5,529 nt of DNA from Pseudomonadota bacterium (GTDB taxonomy: Bacteria; Pseudomonadota; Gammaproteobacteria; Xanthomonadales; Xanthomonadaceae): contig JAEWFH010000134.1 in NCBI GenBank assembly GCA_023388955.1, forward strand, positions 1 through 5,529, read 5' to 3'. Positions 1 through 5,529 of the stretch are shown here, one piece after another. The position numbers were made by a program, and so were the translations under genes. Below the pieces are notes generated by a model, which saw only the letters and a program-made list of their open reading frames with translations, was not told where the DNA came from and did no database searches. Within the stretch, counting starts at the first letter, position 1; each line of letters starts with the position of its first letter.

Positions 1-10
1 CGGCGGCGGC

Positions 11-2485
<2,475 letters not shown>

Positions 2486-2491
2486 TGTGTT

Positions 2492-2497
2492 TCCTCC
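2492..2497 (-). promoter_or_regulatory. Shine-Dalgarno of the S9 peptidase gene, fixing a TTG start
   Basis: The minus strand reads GGAGGA here, a near-perfect anti-16S match, followed by six bases and then TTG at 2485-2483. This site decides the start in favour of TTG over the upstream ATG at 2578, which has no comparable SD. Confidence 0.85.
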
Positions 2498-2668
2498 GAA
2501 GACCGGGCCACAACAGCGGGATCGGGCCACCCTTGCATGCCCGACGGGATGGTTGCAGTGACAAAAGTCCGGGTGCAATGGCCCCGGCCCGTTCCGGCAA
2601 CGTCAAAGGCCATGGCAGGCCGGGCCTCGTCGATGCCGTGCACCCCCGCTGCGGTTGGAACGCACATG
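2498..2668. other. Intergenic region upstream of the S9 peptidase gene; no clear promoter
   Basis: This spacer should carry the promoter of the S9 gene, because a hairpin separates that gene from the LysM gene. I see only weak candidates. A TTGTCA (minus strand, 2564-2559) resembles a -35 box, but nothing at 16-18 bases from it resembles TATAAT. There is a small inverted repeat TTGCA (2553-2557) / TGCAA (2574-2578), and another TTGCA at 2533-2537. Function unknown. Short open frames here look like noise. Confidence 0.4.
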
Positions 2669-2700
2669 GCACCAGGGCCGCCCGGAGGCGGCCCTGGTGC
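2669..2700 (-). terminator. Perfect 14-bp hairpin, probable terminator of the LysM gene
   Basis: The arms 2669-2682 and 2687-2700 are perfectly complementary (GCACCAGGGCCGCC and its complement) around a four-base loop, 22 bases past the stop codon of the LysM gene. In minus-strand RNA the loop reads C-UCCG-G, which fits the exceptionally stable UNCG tetraloop class; on the plus strand the loop is CGGA and does not. This orientation cue and the position assign the hairpin to the minus-strand gene. A U-tract is lacking (the following bases are CATGTGCG), so it may work as a strong 3'-end or RNA-stabilising hairpin, or with Rho, instead of as a textbook intrinsic terminator. Confidence 0.72.
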
Positions 2701-2722
2701 GGGAACTGCGTCAACGCAAGGC

Positions 2723-4417
2723 TCAGGACACCGTCAGATCCATCTCGATCGGGTCGAACTGCTGGTTGCCGTTGTCGCCGTCCGCGCCCGACGAGATCTG
2801 GAACAACTTGTAGAGGAAGCCAGCGGGATCCTGGTTCATGTTGCGCGCCATGGAGATGGCGAAATCCATCGGGGTGGGCTCGTAGCTGCCGTCGGTACTG
2901 CCGACCATGACATCCAGGCCGCTGTGGGGATTGCCGTCCACGGTCGCCCGGGTCTGGTCCATCAGGGCCTGCATCTGCTCCTGGCTGAACTCGAGGGTCA
3001 CCGTGTCGCCCGCGTCCACCGGACCGGTGCCGCTGATATCGCCCGTGGCCGCCAGGTTCAACAAGGTGGCCATGGACTCCTCCTCCGCGGCTTCGTCGTG
3101 GCCAAAGATGTTGCGCTCGACCCAGTTGTACCCGGCCACGTCCGTGCTCACCTCGAACTGGTAGCTGCGCTCACCCGGCAGTTCGTTGCCGTCGGCATCG
3201 AAGCGCTGCTCGATCGTCAGCGGCACGTTGTCGCCATAGGCCAGGTCGGTGGTCAGCGAGTACGAGCCATCCGGATAGCTCACCTTGACCGAACTGCCCA
3301 GGTTGGACCGCCCGCCCAGGTCGATGCTGAAGTTGCTTCCCAGCTCGGTGCGCAGCTGGGTCTGGGACGAGTAGTCGATCCGGGAGATGGTGGCGACGTT
3401 GGACACCCCGGGCGTCTCGTGGGCCACTTGGCCGGTGGCGTTGAAGTGCTGGAACGCGGCCTGCCCTTCCGCGGTGGAGATGTCGAACTCGGCGGTCTGC
3501 AGCTCCGCGCCGTGGAGCTGGTCCTCGCGGCCGGCCATGACCGACACGTCGCCCACCTTCACGCCCACGCCGTTGAAGGCGTTGATGGTCTCGGTGGGGC
3601 CGGCGGTGACCCGCACGGTGTCCTCGTCCACCCGCTCGATGGTGTAACTCACGCCTTCGGCGTCGCTGATGTTGGTCTTGGTGCCGATGTAGCGGAACGA
3701 GGCCTCGAAGGAGGTGTCGACGAAATTGCTGCCGTCGACCGTCACGCTGCCGCCGACGGGAATCGTCGTCGGATCGAACGGATTGACCCCGGCGGCCTGC
3801 TCCACCGTCGCATCGCCCGGCAGCGAGACCTTGTAGGTACTGGTGAACCCGGTGTTCACCCCGCCGCTGACATCCAGCCCGCGCGAGCCACCGACGCCGG
3901 CCTCGCCCGACAGCCCGACCTGGGTCCTGGTCGAGACCGAGAAGCTAGTGTGGGTATCACTCTGGCTCTCGGTCAGGGTGACCGAGGACTCGGAGCTGAG
4001 GGTGACCGAGAAGCCGTTGGTACCTTTCGGCGAGCCCTCTGGGCGGCTGTTGCCCAGCTCCGTCTTCTGCTTGTCGGTCAGGGTGACCGATTCGCTGTCC
4101 GGCTTCCACGCGATGCTGCCGTCCTCGTTCTTGACGGTGACCTTGGCGTCGGTGGTGGAGTGGTTCGCGCTGCCCTGGTCGACCTCGCCGGCGACGCTCT
4201 GCGGCGGCGGCGGGATCTCGATCTGCTCCCCCTGCGGCAGCTGGTCGCCGTCGAGCCTGGGGTTGGCCGCCAGGATCGCTTCCGGGCTGACCGAGTACTG
4301 CGCCGCCAGCGACTGCACCGTGTCCCCGGTGCCGACGCGGTGCTGGACCGGGTCGACCCTTGCCGGATCGGTCCGCTGGGAGAGGGGCGAGCCGGCGCCG
4401 CCGCCGTCGTGGATCAT
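2723..4417 (-). CDS. LysM-domain protein with long beta-rich region of unknown function
   Basis: About 564 residues with one recognisable domain: a LysM at about 25-69 (HRVGTGDTVQSLAAQYSVSP, then ILAANP and PQGEQIEIP), normally a binder of peptidoglycan or other GlcNAc polymers. A proline linker (PPPP, 69-72) follows. Residues 105-200 are Ser/Thr-rich with alternating polar/nonpolar residues and repeated SVTL segments around a glycine-rich turn (GEAGVGGSRG). Residues 200-440 also look beta-rich; 440-564 is acidic, with some helix, ending in DPIEMDLTVS. No Sec signal, lipobox or membrane helix is seen, and there is not a single Cys. The ATG at 4417 is a conservative start: the SD GGAG at 4437-4434 is 16 bases from it, but 10 from an in-frame GTG (4423) and 7 from TTG (4426), so the true start may be 2-3 codons earlier. 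The frame stays open to 4741, but that extension contains four Cys and translated repeat DNA, so I reject it. The role is unknown; an extracellular or cell-wall role is inferred from LysM and absence of Cys. Confidence 0.85.
   Translation of the reverse strand: MIHDGGGAGSPLSQRTDPARVDPVQHRVGTGDTVQSLAAQYSVSPEAILAANPRLDGDQLPQGEQIEIPPPPQSVAGEVDQGSANHSTTDAKVTVKNEDGSIAWKPDSESVTLTDKQKTELGNSRPEGSPKGTNGFSVTLSSESSVTLTESQSDTHTSFSVSTRTQVGLSGEAGVGGSRGLDVSGGVNTGFTSTYKVSLPGDATVEQAAGVNPFDPTTIPVGGSVTVDGSNFVDTSFEASFRYIGTKTNISDAEGVSYTIERVDEDTVRVTAGPTETINAFNGVGVKVGDVSVMAGREDQLHGAELQTAEFDISTAEGQAAFQHFNATGQVAHETPGVSNVATISRIDYSSQTQLRTELGSNFSIDLGGRSNLGSSVKVSYPDGSYSLTTDLAYGDNVPLTIEQRFDADGNELPGERSYQFEVSTDVAGYNWVERNIFGHDEAAEEESMATLLNLAATGDISGTGPVDAGDTVTLEFSQEQMQALMDQTRATVDGNPHSGLDVMVGSTDGSYEPTPMDFAISMARNMNQDPAGFLYKLFQISSGADGDNGNQQFDPIEMDLTVS
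3969..4090 (-). repeat. Two copies of a 17-bp palindromic direct repeat inside the LysM gene
   Basis: TCGGTCAGGGTGACCGA occurs at 3969-3985 and identically at 4074-4090, exactly 105 bases (35 codons) apart, with a partial copy (GGGTGACCGA) at 4000-4009. Each full copy is itself an inverted repeat, seven-base arms around GGG. On the coding strand they encode SVTLT followed by Asp or Glu, so they mark repeated beta-strand segments. This may be the remnant of an internal duplication, or convergence under strong codon bias. Confidence 0.6.
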
Positions 4418-4433
4418 GTGCACCAAGGTCGTT

Positions 4434-4437
4434 CTCC
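4434..4437 (-). promoter_or_regulatory. Shine-Dalgarno candidate of the LysM gene
   Basis: GGAG on the minus strand. Spacing to three consecutive candidate starts is 7 (TTG 4426), 10 (GTG 4423) and 16 bases (ATG 4417). The spacing favours TTG or GTG over the ATG used for the CDS coordinates. The neighbouring S9 gene also uses TTG, so non-ATG starts are plausible here. Confidence 0.55.
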
Positions 4438-4486
4438 GCCGAGTGGGGTTTGCCGGCGCCTGGCCCGGCCAGCCTGCGGAATGTTC

Positions 4487-4508
4487 GTAGCCCGGCCGGG
4501 AGGCCGGC
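4487..4508 (+). repeat. GTAG-headed REP-like palindrome
   Basis: GTAG at 4487-4490 is followed after one base by a perfect hairpin CCGGCC (4492-4497), loop GGGA (4498-4501, a GNRA-type loop), GGCCGG (4502-4507). A GTAG tetranucleotide at the head of a short imperfect GC-rich palindrome is the hallmark of the REP family mobilised by REP-associated tyrosine transposases (RAYTs), well known in Stenotrophomonas and relatives. It lies in the divergent intergenic region, as such elements usually do. Only one copy is seen here, so membership of a genomic family is inferred. Confidence 0.5.
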
Positions 4509-4531
4509 ATCTGGGGGCAACCCTTGGCCAG

Positions 4532-4539
4532 CCCCCCCC
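4532..4539. repeat. C8 homopolymer tract upstream of the ahcY promoter
   Basis: Eight consecutive C on the plus strand end four bases before the -35 box of the predicted ahcY promoter. On the minus strand it is a G8 in the LysM gene leader. A GGGGGC at 4513-4518 can pair with GCCCCC at 4531-4536. Such tracts can change length by slippage. Confidence 0.6.
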
Positions 4540-4542
4540 GGT

Positions 4543-4556
4543 CCTGACCAGTCAGG
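4543..4556. promoter_or_regulatory. Inverted repeat covering the ahcY -35 box, possible operator
   Basis: CCTGAC-CA-GTCAGG is a perfect six-base inverted repeat with a two-base spacer, containing the whole -35 hexamer. A dimeric repressor here would block RNA polymerase. No regulator can be named from the site; at 12 paired positions it could be chance in GC-rich DNA, or a small RNA hairpin in a LysM transcript. Confidence 0.35.
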
Positions 4557-4572
4557 TGCTTCACGGTAGAAT
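4544..4572 (+). promoter_or_regulatory. Sigma70-type promoter of ahcY
   Basis: The -35 box CTGACC (4544-4549) and -10 box TAGAAT (4567-4572, five of six consensus bases) are separated by the optimal 17 bases. The predicted start falls at about 4578-4579, which is where the 5' strand of riboswitch helix P1 begins. The coincidence of promoter and aptamer boundary strengthens both calls. The resulting leader is about 176 bases. Confidence 0.75.
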
Positions 4573-4578
4573 TGCCGG

Positions 4579-4651
4579 TCCGCCGAGGGGCGCTGCGACC
4601 GCGACACAGATTGCGGCCAGGCTCGGTGGAATCCATGCATGAACGGCGCCC
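4579..4651 (+). promoter_or_regulatory. SAH riboswitch aptamer in the ahcY leader
   Basis: The RNA binds S-adenosylhomocysteine and typically turns on SAH-recycling genes. All the family's parts can be paired by eye. P1: 4579-4587 with 4622-4630 (nine pairs, one G-U, including the conserved CCGAG/CTCGG). The conserved core GGGCGCTGC follows P1 at 4588-4596. P2: 4599-4604 with 4611-4616, capped by a six-base loop. The junction then carries CCAGGCTCGG (4617-4626). The pseudoknot pairs GGGCGC (4588-4593) with GCGCCC (4646-4651) within the conserved 3' segment AACGGCGCC. Its position, directly at the predicted transcription start and 103 bases before ahcY, matches the known ahcY association in beta- and gammaproteobacteria. 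Which expression platform it uses is not obvious. Confidence 0.92.
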
Positions 4652-4655
4652 GGTA

Positions 4656-4731
4656 GCCTCGCCCTTTCCCTCGAGCGGCGGGCCCCCACCCCCGCCCACA
4701 CCCGCGAGCGGGAGAGGGGGAAAGGCGGGGC
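4656..4731 (+). repeat. Long inverted repeat between riboswitch and ahcY, putative expression platform
   Basis: 4656-4672 can pair with 4716-4731 as 16 base pairs with one bulged C (4664) and two G-U pairs; the loop contains a further small hairpin CCCGC/GCGGG (4701-4705 / 4708-4712). In RNA this is a very stable structure starting five bases after the aptamer. No U-tract follows (GGGAACACA), so it is not a classical intrinsic terminator. Similar CCCTCTCCCGC...-type GC-rich palindromes are common intergenic repeats in proteobacteria, so it may be a dispersed repeat recruited into the leader; copy number cannot be checked here. Confidence 0.55.
4683..4703 (-). other. Potential G-quadruplex, minus (ahcY template) strand
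   Basis: The minus strand has four G-runs of 3, 3, 5 and 5 with loops of 3, 1 and 1 bases, a very compact G-quadruplex motif. It lies on the template strand of ahcY within the loop of the long inverted repeat. Whether it folds in vivo is unknown. Confidence 0.45.
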
Positions 4732-4734
4732 GGG
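4710..4734 (+). other. Potential RNA G-quadruplex just upstream of the ahcY SD
   Basis: The plus strand carries four G-runs (4710-4712, 4716-4720, 4727-4730, 4732-4734) with loops of 3, 6 and 1 bases, ending nine bases before the ahcY SD. The same bases form the 3' arm of the inverted repeat, so quadruplex and hairpin would be mutually exclusive. Confidence 0.4.
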
Positions 4735-4743
4735 AACACAACC

Positions 4744-4747
4744 GGAG
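4744..4747 (+). promoter_or_regulatory. Shine-Dalgarno of ahcY
   Basis: GGAG lies seven bases before the ATG at 4755. GGAGCTA (4744-4750) can pair with TAGCCTC (4654-4660), directly after the aptamer, with six of seven positions (one G-U, one mismatch), so sequestration of this site is possible. Confidence 0.8.
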
Positions 4748-4754
4748 CTATTGA

Positions 4755-5529
4755 ATGAACGCGCAAGCCAGGACCTTTTCCCAGGACGGCGACTACAAGA
4801 TCGCCGACATCACGCTGGCCGACTGGGGCCGCAAGGAAATCGACATCGCCGAGCACGAGATGCCGGGCCTGATGTCGATCCGCCGCAAGCACGCCGCCGA
4901 CGCCCCGCTCAAGGGCCTGCGGCTGACCGGCTCGCTGCACATGACCATCCAGACCGCGGTGCTGATCGAGACCCTCAAGGACATCGGCGCCGACGTGCGC
5001 TGGGCCTCGTGCAACATCTTCAGCACCCAGGACCACGCCGCCGCGGCCATCGCCGCCACCGGCACCCCGGTGTTCGCCTGGAAGGGCGAGACCCTGGAGG
5101 AGTACTGGGACTGCACCCTGGAGGCGCTCAGCTTCCCGGACGGCGACGGCGGTTTCCTCGGCCCGCAGCTGGTGGTCGACGACGGCGGTGACGTGACCCT
5201 GCTGATCCACAAGGGCTACGAACTGGAAAACGGCAGCGACTGGGTGGACACCCCGTCGGGCAGCCATGAGGAGCAGGTCATCAAGAACCTGCTCAAGCGC
5301 GTCCACGCCGAACGCCCCGGTTTCTGGACCACGGTGGTCCGTGACTGGAAGGGCGTGTCCGAGGAGACCACCACCGGCGTCCACCGCCTCTACCAGCTGG
5401 CCCAGGACGGCAAGCTGCTGGTCCCGGCGATCAACGTCAACGACTCGGTCACCAAGTCCAAGTTCGACAACCTCTACGGCTGCCGCGAGTCGCTGGCCGA
5501 CGGCCTCAAGCGGGCCATGGACGTGATGC
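4755..5529 (+). CDS. ahcY: S-adenosylhomocysteine hydrolase (adenosylhomocysteinase), 3' end cut by window
   Basis: Cytoplasmic NAD-dependent enzyme that reversibly splits SAH into adenosine and homocysteine, relieving product inhibition of methyltransferases. The 258 codons present are the substrate-binding half. They contain EMPGLMSIRRKH (35-46), TGSLHMTIQTAVLIETL with active-site His62, ASCNIFSTQDHAAAAI (84-99, which fits the PROSITE AdoHcyase signature 1), DDGGD (142-146), SEETTTGVH with Glu204, and NVNDSVTKSKFDNLYGC with Lys234, Asp238 and Asn239. These last correspond to human Glu156, Lys186, Asp190 and Asn191. A roughly 36-residue insertion after DDGGDVT (about 155-195) relative to the human enzyme is typical of the long bacterial form. 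Full length should be about 470-480 residues; the Rossmann NAD domain lies beyond the right edge. The ATG at 4755 has GGAG seven bases upstream. Expression should be raised by SAH through the leader riboswitch. All visible catalytic residues are intact. Confidence 0.98.
   Translation, partial: MNAQARTFSQDGDYKIADITLADWGRKEIDIAEHEMPGLMSIRRKHAADAPLKGLRLTGSLHMTIQTAVLIETLKDIGADVRWASCNIFSTQDHAAAAIAATGTPVFAWKGETLEEYWDCTLEALSFPDGDGGFLGPQLVVDDGGDVTLLIHKGYELENGSDWVDTPSGSHEEQVIKNLLKRVHAERPGFWTTVVRDWKGVSEETTTGVHRLYQLAQDGKLLVPAINVNDSVTKSKFDNLYGCRESLADGLKRAMDVM

Noticed and set aside
2486..2578. 31-codon N-terminal extension of the S9 peptidase from an ATG
   Set aside because: It would bury the signal peptide behind a Cys/His-rich segment, and the SD GGAGGA lies inside it, correctly spaced for the TTG.
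2723..3100. Possible Xanthomonadales type IV effector C-terminal domain (XVIPCD) in the LysM protein
   Set aside because: The host type and a cell-wall-binding domain made this worth checking, but I do not see the conserved motifs or the glutamine-rich tail of that domain in the last ~120 residues.
4656..4731. Intrinsic terminator controlled by the SAH riboswitch
   Set aside because: The stem is strong, but it is followed by GGGAACACA with no U-tract; it is kept only as a possible expression platform or repeat.
4418..4741. N-terminal extension of the LysM protein by 108 codons
   Set aside because: The extension is translated repeat and riboswitch antisense. It contains four Cys whereas the rest has none, and a GGAG is found close to starts at 4417-4426.
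4751..5191. A plus-strand frame from TTG at 4751
   Set aside because: It is out of frame with ahcY and encodes an Arg/Pro/Gly-rich shadow product; the ATG at 4755 gives the full set of AhcY motifs.
3957..5384. A 475-codon minus-strand frame antisense to ahcY and overlapping the LysM gene in another frame
   Set aside because: It crosses the riboswitch and the conserved ahcY coding sequence, and its arginine/glycine/alanine-rich composition has no family features.

Overview
The window is about 5.5 kb of very GC-rich DNA. Gene content, codon use, a GTAG-headed palindrome and an S-adenosylhomocysteine (SAH) riboswitch in front of ahcY together suggest a gammaproteobacterium of the Xanthomonadaceae type (Lysobacter, Luteimonas, Stenotrophomonas or Xanthomonas relatives). 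This placement is inferred from gene and motif style and was not searched.

Layout. (1) 11-2485, minus strand: an exported S9-family serine peptidase of the glutamyl endopeptidase-like subgroup (S9D), with signal peptide, beta-propeller and a complete Ser-Asp-His triad. It starts at a TTG behind a strong Shine-Dalgarno (SD). (2) 2486-2722: a spacer holding a perfect 14-bp hairpin that probably ends transcription of the next gene. (3) 2723-4417, minus strand: a cysteine-free, acidic protein of about 564 residues with one N-terminal LysM domain, no Sec signal, and a long beta-rich region I cannot assign. (4) 4418-4754: a divergent regulatory region with a REP-like palindrome, a C8 tract, a sigma70-type promoter overlapped by an inverted repeat, an SAH riboswitch aptamer starting at the predicted transcription start, a long G/C-rich hairpin with potential G-quadruplexes on both strands, and the ahcY SD. 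(5) 4755 to the right edge, plus strand: the first 258 codons of ahcY (SAH hydrolase), cut off before the NAD-binding core is complete.

How the parts relate. The ahcY side is a closed feedback circuit: SAH made by methyltransferases should bind the leader RNA and raise AhcY synthesis, and AhcY removes SAH. The two minus-strand genes point away from ahcY and are separated by a terminator-like hairpin, so they are probably independent transcription units. The least understood parts are the beta-rich portion of the LysM protein and the leader between the aptamer and the ahcY SD.
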